NCBI RefSeq assembly: GCF_051650185.1
Contig: NZ_JBOFIN010000028.1
Coordinates: forward strand, 1-64,000
DNA length: 64,000 nt
Direction: 5' to 3'
DNA from: Scandinavium sp051650185
GTDB taxonomy: Bacteria; Pseudomonadota; Gammaproteobacteria; Enterobacterales; Enterobacteriaceae
The notes beneath the pieces were generated by a model. The model searched no databases. It was not told the origin of the DNA and saw only the letters and a list, made by a program, of their open reading frames with translations. Of this stretch, positions 37,775 through 47,388 are shown in pieces. Within the stretch, counting starts at the first letter, position 1. Each line of letters starts with the position of its first letter. A program made the translations under genes and the position numbers.

Positions 37775-39004
37775 TCAGGCAATGTCAATTTCCCAGCCAA
37801 CTGGGGTTTGGGTGAAAAGTTCTGCGGGGCGATGCCCTATTGCTATCCGTTTTGCACCCTGCCAGCTTGCAAAGTCTGTTATGGCCTGGCGTAAGCCTTT
37901 TTCCAGCGCTGCACTGACGCGTACGCTGTCCTGTAAGTACAGCGCAAATATTTCCAGCACACCCGTTTTACGGTGCATTTTGCTGTCCATGCGGCCAACC
38001 AGTTTGCCCTGATGAAGCAGAGGCAAAACAAAATAACCGTACTGCCGTTTAGGCGCAGGGGTATAGCATTCAAGGCGGTAACTGAAATCAAAAAGCTGCT
38101 CTGCGCGTTTGCGATCCCAGACTACGGGGTCAAACGGAGATAACACCGCGCTGTGCGATGCGCGCAGTTTACCGCTGATGGCATCTTCTGCCAGAGGCAA
38201 CAAGTCGGTATGCAGCCACAGAGCGCCGAGGCTTTCCACTTCAACCGGGACCACCAGCCCTTCTTTTTGCCAACGCGCGAGTATGGCCGGAAGCGAAGGC
38301 TGGCGCAGGCGATAATAATCAGCCAGCCATTGCGGACGAAAAATACCCAGGCTGCGGGCGCTGTTTTGTAACATCACCTCTTCCGCCTCCTCCTGGCTTA
38401 AAAGATCACGCTCATCATCCCAAAGCGGCATCACCCGGCTGGTTAAATCGTAGATACGTTGAAAGTTATGACGGCCGATCACCATCACTTTTCCGGCGGT
38501 GAACAACCCTTCCAGATGGCGTTTATGCGGTTTCCATTCCCACCAGCCGCTTGCCCCTTTACGAGGATGCTCAAAATCGGCGGAACGCACCGGGCCATTC
38601 TCCTGGATGTGTGCAATCAGCCCCTCTATCTCTGCTGCGTGCTCTTCCATCCATTCTGTTTTGTATTTCCAGCCCATATTCTGCGGCGCGAGCATGCGGT
38701 GTCGCACCAGCGGAAAGTCGCTTCGGGGTAAAAAGCAGGCTTCATGGGCCCAGTATTCCATGAGATCGCCCCGGCTCAACGCCTCATCCAGCCATTGGGG
38801 TGGATAACTGCCAAGACGGCTAAACAGGACCAGATAAGGGCTTCGCGCTACGACATTGATAGTATCGATTTGCAGCAGTGACATTTGCCGGACGGTCGAC
38901 AGAACATCATCCGCTTGAGCACGACGGCGAGGCTTTTTGAGTAACCCTTGAGCGGCAAGGTGGAGACAACGAGCGGCCGATAGCGAAAGTTTCCGTTCTG
39001 ACAT
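37775..39004 (-). CDS. ycaQ: YcaQ, winged-helix DNA glycosylase for interstrand cross-link repair
   Basis: 409 residues of the HTH_42/DUF1006 (AlkX/YcaQ) family. Seen: LSLSAARCLHLAAQGL, LLQIDTINVVARSPYLVLFSR and the QxQ-like GLVVPVEV segment of the winged-helix core. E. coli YcaQ unhooks nitrogen-mustard cross-links and excises N7-alkylguanines. Monocistronic or co-transcribed with the lpxK group behind it; it is 40 bases from lpxK. Confidence 0.9.
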   Translation of the reverse strand: MSERKLSLSAARCLHLAAQGLLKKPRRRAQADDVLSTVRQMSLLQIDTINVVARSPYLVLFSRLGSYPPQWLDEALSRGDLMEYWAHEACFLPRSDFPLVRHRMLAPQNMGWKYKTEWMEEHAAEIEGLIAHIQENGPVRSADFEHPRKGASGWWEWKPHKRHLEGLFTAGKVMVIGRHNFQRIYDLTSRVMPLWDDERDLLSQEEAEEVMLQNSARSLGIFRPQWLADYYRLRQPSLPAILARWQKEGLVVPVEVESLGALWLHTDLLPLAEDAISGKLRASHSAVLSPFDPVVWDRKRAEQLFDFSYRLECYTPAPKRQYGYFVLPLLHQGKLVGRMDSKMHRKTGVLEIFALYLQDSVRVSAALEKGLRQAITDFASWQGAKRIAIGHRPAELFTQTPVGWEIDIA

Positions 39005-39044
39005 TCAGGTTCTCCGTCAGCCTGCACTACGCCGCTCGCTCAGA

Positions 39045-40025
39045 TTAGCGTCGCGTCAGACTTACCAATTGTTGGATAAGCTGTGACGCTCTTTGGTCGT
39101 CAAACACCGCATCAACCGGCAGATACCACCAGTTATCCCGTGCAAAGCTGCGGCATTTCACGGCATCTTTTTCTGTCATCACCAGCGATTGATTTGCGTC
39201 TGCCAACGCCACGACGCTTGCGGCGGTGAGAGCCTGATGATCTGCAAGCGCAACGGTCTTCAGTGGATGAGCACCACACTGTTCAAGTGTGGCAAAAAAG
39301 CGTGGAGGATGGCCGATACCCGCCATGGCAACGATGCCGGGCAAGGAAGCGACATCACGTTTCTCGCCGGTCAGCAGATTAACGGCCAGACCCGGCTGAA
39401 GCTGCATAGGTATTTCGCTTTCACGCGGTACACCGCCATTCACAATGACGGCATCCACACTTTTCAGCCTGGAAGCGCGTTCACGCATCGGGCCCGCAGG
39501 AAGCCACCAGCCATTACCAAAACGGCGGACGCCATCAATGACAACGATTTCGACATCACGCGCCAGGCGATAATGCTGAAGGCCGTCATCGGTGATAATA
39601 ATTTGAGGGGAATGCGAAGCCAGCAGCGCTTTGACTGCGTCACTGCGTTCAGGAGACACCGCAACAGGTGCCCCCGTGCGCTGATAGATCAAAACAGGTT
39701 CATCACCCGCTTGTACTGTGGTGGTTTCACTGGTCAGAATCAACGGATAGTGTTCCGCCTTACCGCCATAACCGCGAGAAACAACACCTGCCTTGATCCC
39801 TTGCTTTTGGAGTTCTTCCACCAGCCAGATAGCGACAGGCGTTTTACCATTACCACCGGCGGTGAGATTCCCGACGACGACAACCGGGACGGGTGACCGC
39901 CAGGCTTTTTTAATGCCAAGGCGGTAGCTCAGTCGAATACAGCCGCTCACCAGGCCATACAGCCAGGAGAGCGGCAACAGCAGAAGCCAGAGCGGGGATT
40001 CCCCCGACCAGATACGAGCGATCAT
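39045..40025 (-). CDS. lpxK: LpxK, tetraacyldisaccharide 4'-kinase
   Basis: 326 residues. An N-terminal membrane-association segment (about 12-35) and a P-loop GNLTAGGNGKTP, then VVSRGYGGK and ITDDGLQHY motifs. It phosphorylates the lipid A precursor at the 4' position on the cytoplasmic face of the inner membrane. Its ATG overlaps the msbA stop by four bases, so the lipid A kinase and flippase are made together. Confidence 0.97.
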   Translation of the reverse strand: MIARIWSGESPLWLLLLPLSWLYGLVSGCIRLSYRLGIKKAWRSPVPVVVVGNLTAGGNGKTPVAIWLVEELQKQGIKAGVVSRGYGGKAEHYPLILTSETTTVQAGDEPVLIYQRTGAPVAVSPERSDAVKALLASHSPQIIITDDGLQHYRLARDVEIVVIDGVRRFGNGWWLPAGPMRERASRLKSVDAVIVNGGVPRESEIPMQLQPGLAVNLLTGEKRDVASLPGIVAMAGIGHPPRFFATLEQCGAHPLKTVALADHQALTAASVVALADANQSLVMTEKDAVKCRSFARDNWWYLPVDAVFDDQRASQLIQQLVSLTRR

Positions 40026-41770
40026 TGCCCAAATTGCATCTTGTGCAGCTGAGCGTAAACGCCGCGATGTTCCAGCAGATCTTCGTGGCTACCGCGCTCA
40101 ACAATGCGCCCATCTTCCACCACCACGATTTCATCGGCTTTTTCGATGGTAGACAGACGGTGTGCGATAACCAGTGAAGTACGGTTTTTCTGCAGCTCAT
40201 CCAGCGCCGCCTGAATCGCACGTTCGGATTCGGTATCCAGCGCAGACGTGGCTTCATCAAGGATCAGGATTGGGCTGTCGCGCAGCAGCGCACGTGCAAT
40301 GGCAATACGCTGGCGCTGACCACCGGACAACAGCACGCCGTTTTCGCCGATAACGGTATCCAGCCCCTGATCCATTTTATTGATGAAATCCATCGCGTAC
40401 GCCATTTTGGCCGCTCTTTCGATGTCTTCACGGCTGTAGATATCCGTACGAGCGTAGGCGATGTTATTGGCCACCGTGTCGTTAAACAGATGCACGTTCT
40501 GCGAAACCAGAGCAACCTGATCACGTAGGGAGGCCAGGGTATATTCGCGAATATCGTGACCATCAAGCTGAATGCTGCCGGAATCAACGTCGTAGAAACG
40601 GGTAATCAGGCTTGCCATGGTTGACTTACCTGACCCTGAACGCCCAACCAGTGCAACAGTTTTGCCTTCTGGAATGCTCAGGTTGATGTCGCGCAGCGCA
40701 GGAACTTCACGGCCTGGATAGGTGAAGGTGACGTTGTTGAATTCAACGTTACCTTTTGCACGTTCAACAACGCGGGTCCCTTCGTCTTTTTCCTGTTCGC
40801 TATCAAGAATGGCAAACAGCGTCTGACAAGCCGCCATCCCGCGCTGGAACTGCGCGTTGACGTTAGTCAGTGATTTCAGTGGACGCATCAGGGCAATCAT
40901 GGAAGAGAACACGACGGTAATGGTACCGGCAGTCAGGGTATCCATGACGCTTGGGAAGCTGGCCGCATAAAGGACAAATGCCAGCGCCAGTGAAGCGATA
41001 AGCTGAATGATAGGGTCAGAGATAGACGACGCGGACACCATTTTCATGCCCTGCAGACGCATCTTGTTACTGACCTTGTCAAAGCGCTTGGTTTCGACGG
41101 CCTGACCGCCAAACATCAGCACTTCTTTATGGCCTTTAAGCATCTGCTCAGCGCTGGTGGTGACCTGCCCCATCGTGTTTTGCATGTTCTTACTGATATT
41201 ACGGAAGCGCTTGGACACCAGGCGGATAGCCATTGAAACAATCGGCGCAAGCACAATCAGGATCAGCGACAGCTGCCAGCTGTACCAGAACATCATAATA
41301 AACAGGCCGATGATAGACGCGCCTTCACGCACCACGGTAATCAGCGCACTGGAAGAAGATGAAGCAACCTGTTCAGAATCGTAGGTGATGCGGGACAGCA
41401 GCGTGCCGGTAGACTGTTTGTCAAAGAAAGCGACAGGCATGCCCATCATATGACCAAACAAGCGGCGGCGCATGGTCATCACCACTTTGCCTGACACCCA
41501 GGAGATGCAATAGCTTGAAATATAGCTGGTGATACCGCGCAGGATCATCAGGCCAATCACGACCAGCGGCATCCACAGCAGCACAGAGCGATCCGTTTTA
41601 CCAAAACCATCATCCAGTAATGGTTTGAGAAGCGACAGCATAAAAGTATCGCTGGCGGCGTTAAGGATTAACGCGACCGCAGACACAATCAGTCCGGCTT
41701 TAAAGGGCGCAATCGTTGGCCAAAGTCGGCGGAAAGTCTGCCACGTGGAGAGATCTTTGTCGTTCTGCAT
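40022..41770 (-). CDS. msbA: MsbA, lipid A / LPS-core flippase
   Basis: 582 residues: six membrane helices (about 25-330) fused to an ABC ATPase. Walker A GRSGSGKST, signature LSGGQ and ILDEATSALDTE are present in the C-terminal third. It is a homodimeric exporter that flips core-lipid A across the inner membrane. It starts 37 bases downstream of comEC/ycaI and overlaps lpxK. Confidence 0.98.
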   Translation of the reverse strand: MQNDKDLSTWQTFRRLWPTIAPFKAGLIVSAVALILNAASDTFMLSLLKPLLDDGFGKTDRSVLLWMPLVVIGLMILRGITSYISSYCISWVSGKVVMTMRRRLFGHMMGMPVAFFDKQSTGTLLSRITYDSEQVASSSSSALITVVREGASIIGLFIMMFWYSWQLSLILIVLAPIVSMAIRLVSKRFRNISKNMQNTMGQVTTSAEQMLKGHKEVLMFGGQAVETKRFDKVSNKMRLQGMKMVSASSISDPIIQLIASLALAFVLYAASFPSVMDTLTAGTITVVFSSMIALMRPLKSLTNVNAQFQRGMAACQTLFAILDSEQEKDEGTRVVERAKGNVEFNNVTFTYPGREVPALRDINLSIPEGKTVALVGRSGSGKSTMASLITRFYDVDSGSIQLDGHDIREYTLASLRDQVALVSQNVHLFNDTVANNIAYARTDIYSREDIERAAKMAYAMDFINKMDQGLDTVIGENGVLLSGGQRQRIAIARALLRDSPILILDEATSALDTESERAIQAALDELQKNRTSLVIAHRLSTIEKADEIVVVEDGRIVERGSHEDLLEHRGVYAQLHKMQFGQ

Positions 41771-41806
41771 TCAAAAAACCAGCTTATGTTGAGATAGCCG
41801 CACATT

Positions 41807-44068
41807 CTACCCGTTATCACGGGTATCGCCAAACCGCTGATGATACCAGCGGGGGAATATTTGATCGCGTAAGCTCTGGATTTGCCAGCCTTCCGACGAA
41901 AAGTTAACCGTTATTTGCCCCTGATGCGGGGTGTCGAGCCAGTGATAGCCCTGTTTCTGATAACGGCTTTTCACCTTTACAGAGGGCAAATGCCACGCGT
42001 TGTAGCGCGCCGCTGAAGCCAGTGCCACCTCGCCTTCCACCCGGCGAATCAGCGCCATCGAAGAGGAAGTAGAACTGCCGTGATGCGGCACCTGAACAAG
42101 TGTAGACCGAAGATGCTGCCAGTAATGACTCAACATTGATAATTCTGCTGATGATTCAATATCTCCCGTCAGCAAAACGCTATAGCGGCCGTCGTCAATT
42201 TTCACCACGCATGAGTGATTGTTTCCTGTCTCCTGTGTTCCTGCTAAGGGCCATATCACCCTGAACGTAAGTTGCTGCCAGCGCCAGGTCTCACCTCTGA
42301 AACAGGGTTGGTGATTTTTCCAGCCTAGAGGGCTTTTTACCCATAGTGCGGGCCAGGTTTTCTGTAGGGTGTCCAGGCCACCGCGATGATCGAGATGTTC
42401 GTGGCTAAGGATGATGCCTTCTGGCTGAAGATGGTGCCAGCGCAACCATGGCACGATAAGCTGCTGAGCGCTGTCTCCGCCGGGCCAGGCAAGGCCGGTG
42501 TCATACAAAATCGCCTTGCCGTTACGTGCAACGACCATCGACAGCCCTTGCCCGACATCAAGCATCGTCAAAGACCAGTTCCCTGGCGATGGCTTTTTCC
42601 AGAAGGGATAAGCAAGAATGACACAGCAGGTCATGCCCAATGCAGGCCAGTTTCGCCACCCGTTGAATCGGTGAAAGACGATGGCAAGCCACGGAAGCAG
42701 CACCAGATACTGCCAGCGAGAATCTACTCCCAGCCAGCCATCCGGGAGTTTGTCCAGAAACCAAAATAATAGAGCCAGCAGACGATCGGGCAAGGCCCAG
42801 ATAAAATCATTCAACGCAGCCAACCCTGTGTGATGGATCAGTATTCCCAACATTAGCAATGGAATCACGCAAAACGTCACCAGAGGAACCGCAACAACAT
42901 TGGCCGGCACTGAAGTCCAGGACATCCCGTGAAAGCTGATAATTTGTAAAGGCAGCAGAAGCAACATCAGCCCTAGCTGCAAGTGCAGCAGCTTCCAGAT
43001 CGCATTCACAATTGAGCCACCGCGGACAGGATGACACGGGACCCACTGATACCAGAAAATCAAAGCAGCCACCGCAAATACTGACAGCCAAAGGCTTTGC
43101 GACAAAATAGCCAGAGGATCCATCACCAAAATGACGGCGACGCAGCACAGCCAGACCTCCCAGGAGCTCCAGCGCTTTCCGCTACACCGCAGCAGCAACC
43201 AACACCCTGCGGCGATCAGCGTACGCTGGGCCGGAGGCTGAAAACCGCTGATCCACGAGTAAAATGCCGCCACGATAAATGCGCCAATCAGTGGCATTCG
43301 CCAGTCAATCCAACGACACGGGAGCCCCCATTGAACGCCCCGTACCAAACCCAAACCCAGCATAGCTATCAGCGAAACATGCAGCCCTGAGATTGCCAGC
43401 AGATGGGCTGTTCCTGTTTCCTGAAGCAGAGCTTTTACCTCTGCTGATAAGGCAGACCTTTCTCCAACAGCCAGGGCCAGCATCACACTGCGCCAGGGAT
43501 ACTTTTCCAGCCTTTCTGCCAGGGGGGCCACAATGCGTGAACGCAAATTGCATCGCCCGTCGATGAGTTGTGCTGAGGTAAAACGCCCGGTTAATGGCAA
43601 TCGCTGTGACATGGCATGACGCTGACTATCGAACATTCCGTCATTGAGCTGACCATGAACAGCACGCGCACTCAACGTCATGCGCCAGAGCTGGCCGGCG
43701 CAAGGTTTTTCAGGTAATTCCTGCCCATACAATACAATCCCTGGCGTCGACAATTGTTGATGACCATTGATGCGGATTAATTTCGCGACATGCTTCATTG
43801 CCCCGTCCGTGCCCGTTATCAATAACTCGACCTGCACAGGCTTACCCGTCAGGGTGTTTGTCGGCATGACCACCAGATGTGCAGATAGGACTCCCCAACA
43901 GAAAAACAGAAGCACCAACCCTGCAGCCCTCAGATAGCCACCACGAAAAAAGAAGACAAGACCGATCATCGCTATACCGCTGGTAAGCAGCATTGACGGC
44001 AATGCTGGTAGCCATAGCAGTGGACTCATACCGATGATGGTACAAAAGGCTAAAGTAGATAATCGCAT
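41807..44068 (-). CDS. ycaI: ComEC/Rec2-family membrane protein (YcaI)
   Basis: 753 residues from the ATG at 44068 (MRLSTLAFC), five bases after GGGAGG; an in-frame GTG six bases earlier overlaps the Shine-Dalgarno sequence. Many membrane segments, the Competence core LLAISGLHVSL and GFQPPAQRTLIA, then a C-terminal metallo-beta-lactamase-like domain with LDVGQGLSMVV, LSHEHLDHRGG and LLTGDIES. ComEC forms the inner-membrane DNA channel in competent bacteria. No pilus or other competence gene is nearby. In E. coli the protein is linked to DNA uptake as a nutrient, but this is not firmly shown. Confidence 0.93.
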   Translation of the reverse strand: MRLSTLAFCTIIGMSPLLWLPALPSMLLTSGIAMIGLVFFFRGGYLRAAGLVLLFFCWGVLSAHLVVMPTNTLTGKPVQVELLITGTDGAMKHVAKLIRINGHQQLSTPGIVLYGQELPEKPCAGQLWRMTLSARAVHGQLNDGMFDSQRHAMSQRLPLTGRFTSAQLIDGRCNLRSRIVAPLAERLEKYPWRSVMLALAVGERSALSAEVKALLQETGTAHLLAISGLHVSLIAMLGLGLVRGVQWGLPCRWIDWRMPLIGAFIVAAFYSWISGFQPPAQRTLIAAGCWLLLRCSGKRWSSWEVWLCCVAVILVMDPLAILSQSLWLSVFAVAALIFWYQWVPCHPVRGGSIVNAIWKLLHLQLGLMLLLLPLQIISFHGMSWTSVPANVVAVPLVTFCVIPLLMLGILIHHTGLAALNDFIWALPDRLLALLFWFLDKLPDGWLGVDSRWQYLVLLPWLAIVFHRFNGWRNWPALGMTCCVILAYPFWKKPSPGNWSLTMLDVGQGLSMVVARNGKAILYDTGLAWPGGDSAQQLIVPWLRWHHLQPEGIILSHEHLDHRGGLDTLQKTWPALWVKSPLGWKNHQPCFRGETWRWQQLTFRVIWPLAGTQETGNNHSCVVKIDDGRYSVLLTGDIESSAELSMLSHYWQHLRSTLVQVPHHGSSTSSSMALIRRVEGEVALASAARYNAWHLPSVKVKSRYQKQGYHWLDTPHQGQITVNFSSEGWQIQSLRDQIFPRWYHQRFGDTRDNG

Positions 44069-44250
44069 CGACACCTCCCTGTGGCAGCACCAGTGTCGCG
44101 CCCAGAATTGAGGTTGTCGTCATTAAAAAGAAGGGATTGCGAGGTTCTTTCAGGAGGGATGTGATGAGAGCGAAAGAGATACACTTAATCTGCGAGTAGG
44201 CTCGGAAAAAACAAGCGATGTGGTGCGCGCAGAACTCTATCGCAGCCATA

Positions 44251-44277
44251 AAAAAAGCACCCGCAGGTGCTTTTTTT
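44251..44277 (-). terminator. ihfB terminator
   Basis: AAAAAAGCACC-CGCA-GGTGCTTTTTT, a clear intrinsic terminator about 30 bases after the ihfB stop. The rest of the gap to comEC (44069-44250) has no gene and should hold the comEC promoter. Confidence 0.9.
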
Positions 44278-44308
44278 CGTTCAAGTTACGCGGCGATGCC
44301 GCACTAAC

Positions 44309-44593
44309 TCAACCGTAAATATTGGCGCGATCGCGCAGTTCTTTACCCGGCTTAAAGTGCGGAACGTATTTACCTTCCAGCTCAACTTTATCGCCAGTTT
44401 TTGGGTTGCGCCCAACACGTGGGGCACGGTAATGCAAAGAGAAGCTGCCGAAACCGCGGATTTCAATGCGCTCGCCTTGGGCCAGCGTAGAGGCCATATG
44501 TTCCAGCATCTCTTTCACAGCATCTTCAACCGCTTTCGCAGGGATGTGAGATTGCTGGGTAGCAAGTCTTTCTATGAGCTCTGACTTGGTCAT
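44309..44593 (-). CDS. ihfB: IhfB, integration host factor beta subunit
   Basis: 94 residues of the HU/IHF fold. Begins MTKSELIERLATQQSHIPAKAVEDAVKE, has the GFGSFSLHYRAPRVGRNPKTGD DNA-binding arm with the intercalating Pro at its tip, and ends NIYG. It pairs with IhfA to bend DNA strongly. An AGGAAAC-type sequence and GGAGGAATC precede the ATG. Downstream of rpsA on the same strand. Confidence 0.98.
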   Translation of the reverse strand: MTKSELIERLATQQSHIPAKAVEDAVKEMLEHMASTLAQGERIEIRGFGSFSLHYRAPRVGRNPKTGDKVELEGKYVPHFKPGKELRDRANIYG

Positions 44594-44640
44594 GATTCCT
44601 CCGGTTTCCTATAAGGAAAGTGTAAGCAGACAGCTTAAAC

Positions 44641-44662
44641 AAGGGCGGCCGTAGCCGCCCTT
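44641..44662 (-). terminator. Hairpin after rpsA
   Basis: AAGGGCGGC-CGTA-GCCGCCCTT forms a perfect nine-base stem about 60 bases past the rpsA stop. The minus-strand tail (GTTTAAG) is weakly T-rich, so it may only partly stop read-through into ihfB. Confidence 0.65.
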
Positions 44663-44722
44663 TGTCATTGATTACAGGACGAATCCTGCAATCTGTCAAG
44701 TGACTCGTAAAGAGTTACTTGA

Positions 44723-46396
44723 TTACTCGCCTTTAGCTGCTTTGAATGCTTCAGCCATAGCGTTAGAGAAGTTGCCTTCTTCCTGTTTGTTGTTAACAGT
44801 AGCGATTGCATCTTTCTCGTCAGCTTCGTCTTTAGCACGTACAGACAGGCTGATTGCACGGTTCTTACGGTCAACACCGGTGAATTTAGCTTCAACGTCG
44901 TCGCCTACGCTCAGAACCAGAGTTGCATCTTCAACGCGGTCACGGGATGCTTCAGAAGCACGCAGGTAACCTTCAACGCCGTCAGCCAGTTCTACGGTTG
45001 CGCCTTTCGCGTCAACTGCAGTCACTTTACCGTTAACGATAGCGCCTTTCTTGTTCAGAGCAACCCAGTTGTTGAACGGATCTTCTGCGAGCTGTTTAAC
45101 GCCCAGGGAGATACGCTCACGCTCTGCGTCAACCTGCAGAACAACTGCTGCGATTTCGTCGCCTTTCTTGTATTCACGAACTGCTTCTTCGCCTGCAACG
45201 TTCCAGGAGATGTCAGACAGGTGAACCAGGCCGTCGATGCCGCCGTCCAGGCCGATGAAGATACCGAAGTCAGTGATAGACTTGATTTTACCTTCAACGC
45301 GATCGCCTTTGTTGTGAGTCTCAGCGAACTGCTGCCATGGGTTGTTTTTGCACTGCTTCAGACCCAGGGAGATACGACGACGTTCTTCGTCGATGTCCAG
45401 AACCATAACTTCCACTACATCACCCACGTTAACAACTTTGGATGGGTGGATGTTTTTGTTGGTCCAGTCCATTTCGGAAACGTGTACCAGGCCTTCAACG
45501 CCTTCTTCGATTTCAACGAAGCAGCCGTAGTCAGTCAGGTTGGTTACACGACCAGTCAGTTTGGTACCTTCTGGGTAACGCTTAGCGATAGCTACCCATG
45601 GATCTTCGCCCAACTGCTTCAGACCCAGAGAAACACGGGTACGCTCGCGGTCGAATTTCAGCACTTTAACAGTGATTTCGTCGCCAACGTTCACGATTTC
45701 GCTTGGGTGCTTAACGCGTTTCCACGCCATATCAGTGATGTGCAGCAGGCCGTCTACACCGCCCAGATCAACGAATGCACCGTAGTCAGTGAGGTTCTTA
45801 ACGATACCTTTAACTTCCATGCCTTCCTGCAGGTTTTCCAGCAGTTGATCGCGTTCTGCGCTGTTTTCAGATTCGATAACAGCACGGCGGGAAACAACAA
45901 CGTTGTTACGCTTCTGGTCCAGCTTGATAACTTTGAACTCGAGCTCTTTGCCTTCGAGGTGCAGAGTATCGCGAACTGGACGCACGTCTACCAGAGAACC
46001 TGGCAGGAACGCACGAATGCCGTTCAGCTCAACAGTGAAGCCACCTTTAACTTTGCCGTTGATAACACCGGTAACAGTTTCAGCTTCTTCGTAAGCTTTT
46101 TCCAGCGTGATCCATGCTTCGTGACGTTTAGCTTTCTCACGGGACAGCAGAGTTTCACCGAAGCCGTCTTCTACTGCATCCAGAGCAACGTCAACTTCGT
46201 CGCCTACCTGGATTTCCAGTTCGCCGGCTGCGTTCTTGAACTGCTCTGCAGGGATTGCAGATTCAGATTTCAGACCCGCATCAACCAGAACAACGTCTTT
46301 GTCGATAGAGACAACAACGCCACGAACGATGGAACCCGGGCGGGTTTCGATTTCTTTCAGGGATTCTTCAAACAGTTGAGCAAAAGATTCAGTCAT
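44723..46396 (-). CDS. rpsA: RpsA, 30S ribosomal protein S1
   Basis: 557 residues with six S1 (OB-fold) domains, seen as repeated VxGxVxxxxxxG units and the recurrent RISLGLKQ / RVSLGLKQ ends. The N-terminus MTESFAQLFEESLKEIETRPG binds the ribosome through S2; domains 3-6 bind mRNA. Codon choice is highly biased, as expected for a very abundant protein. It is downstream of cmk with a structured leader. Confidence 0.99.
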   Translation of the reverse strand: MTESFAQLFEESLKEIETRPGSIVRGVVVSIDKDVVLVDAGLKSESAIPAEQFKNAAGELEIQVGDEVDVALDAVEDGFGETLLSREKAKRHEAWITLEKAYEEAETVTGVINGKVKGGFTVELNGIRAFLPGSLVDVRPVRDTLHLEGKELEFKVIKLDQKRNNVVVSRRAVIESENSAERDQLLENLQEGMEVKGIVKNLTDYGAFVDLGGVDGLLHITDMAWKRVKHPSEIVNVGDEITVKVLKFDRERTRVSLGLKQLGEDPWVAIAKRYPEGTKLTGRVTNLTDYGCFVEIEEGVEGLVHVSEMDWTNKNIHPSKVVNVGDVVEVMVLDIDEERRRISLGLKQCKNNPWQQFAETHNKGDRVEGKIKSITDFGIFIGLDGGIDGLVHLSDISWNVAGEEAVREYKKGDEIAAVVLQVDAERERISLGVKQLAEDPFNNWVALNKKGAIVNGKVTAVDAKGATVELADGVEGYLRASEASRDRVEDATLVLSVGDDVEAKFTGVDRKNRAISLSVRAKDEADEKDAIATVNNKQEEGNFSNAMAEAFKAAKGE

Positions 46397-46424
46397 GTTT
46401 AATCTTCAAAAGTTAGATTAACGT

Positions 46425-46486
46425 CCATCTGGCTTCATGCCGGATGGGGTTGTTTTACATACCCGCTCACACTCCGTTGCAGCGGG
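46425..46486 (-). promoter_or_regulatory. Structured rpsA leader (probable S1 autoregulation site)
   Basis: Between cmk and rpsA the minus-strand leader can fold two hairpins: CCATCTGGC / GCCGGATGG (46425-46447, fully paired with one G-U) and CCCGCT / AGCGGG (46462-46486). No strong Shine-Dalgarno sequence precedes the rpsA ATG. In E. coli a series of leader hairpins replaces the Shine-Dalgarno sequence and mediates translational repression by free S1. The same role is inferred here. Confidence 0.65.
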
Positions 46487-46520
46487 GGTACTACGAATTT
46501 GGAGGCTCGCTGCGATAAAA

Positions 46521-47204
46521 TCAGACAGCAGCCAGTTTTTGGCGCGCGTATTGTAACGCTTTTTCAATCACTTGCTCAATGCTTAATCGTGTGGAATCCA
46601 GGACTAAAGCATCGGCAGCCGGAACTAACGGAGCCACCGCACGGTTGCGGTCACGATCATCACGTTCTTTGATCTCGACCAAAAGGCGTTCAAAGTTAAC
46701 ATTAAAGCCCTTCTCCTGCAACTGAAGCATACGGCGCTGCGCACGTTCTTCCGGCGAGGCATCGAGGAATATTTTGACTGGCGCGTCGGTGAAAACGACA
46801 GTGCCCATATCACGGCCATCAGCTATCAGACCCGGAGCTTCACGGAATGCGCGCTGACGGCGCAGCAAAGCCTCACGTACGCGAGGGAAGGCTGCGACCT
46901 GAGAAGCCGCATTCGCCACTTCCTGGGTACGGATTTCACCGCTGACATCTTCCCCTTCGAGAATCACTTCAAGATTGCCGTCAGTTGACACGAAACGAAC
47001 ATCCAGATGAGCAGCCAATGGGACCAGCGCCTCTTCCGAAGTGACATCAACGTGATGGTGTAACGCCGCCAGGGCCAGCACACGATAAATCGCGCCTGAG
47101 TCCAGCAGATGCCACTGCAATGCTTCCGCCATTGCCTTGCACAGAGTGCCTTTCCCGGCACCGCTCGGCCCGTCAATGGTGATTACTGGGGCAATTGCCG
47201 TCAT
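46521..47204 (-). CDS. cmk: Cmk, cytidylate kinase
   Basis: 227 residues from the ATG at 47204 (MTAIAPVITIDGPSGAGKGT), preceded by AAAGGAGAG; a start 11 codons earlier is unsupported. The P-loop GPSGAGKGT is at 12-20, and IADGRDMGTVVF is the CMP-binding family motif. It phosphorylates CMP and dCMP, recycling nucleotides from RNA turnover. Upstream of rpsA, as in E. coli, where read-through from cmk contributes to rpsA expression. Confidence 0.97.
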   Translation of the reverse strand: MTAIAPVITIDGPSGAGKGTLCKAMAEALQWHLLDSGAIYRVLALAALHHHVDVTSEEALVPLAAHLDVRFVSTDGNLEVILEGEDVSGEIRTQEVANAASQVAAFPRVREALLRRQRAFREAPGLIADGRDMGTVVFTDAPVKIFLDASPEERAQRRMLQLQEKGFNVNFERLLVEIKERDDRDRNRAVAPLVPAADALVLDSTRLSIEQVIEKALQYARQKLAAV

Positions 47205-47388
47205 CGTTCTCTCCTTTAGTAGAGGCGTCAGGTACATAAACGCCGCGCATTATACGCGCCATTACTGAGAAGCGTTAATACTGCTTTCAAATTACAGACT
47301 GTATGAAGGTGAGTGTAGAAGAAATGTTCGTAGGAGAGGATTGGAAGCGTAAGTCTGCGCTACGCCCAAAGGCGCAGCGCTGTCATCG

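Noticed and set aside
41807..44068. Evidence for a natural competence locus around the ComEC homologue
   Set aside because: No pilus, DprA, ComEA or ComF gene is adjacent. The gene sits in its normal place next to msbA-lpxK, so a competence island is not supported.
45221..46402. 393-residue open frame on the plus strand opposite rpsA
   Set aside because: Same cause: it lies antisense to the codon-biased rpsA and its sequence is a low-complexity F/N/V-rich product without family features.
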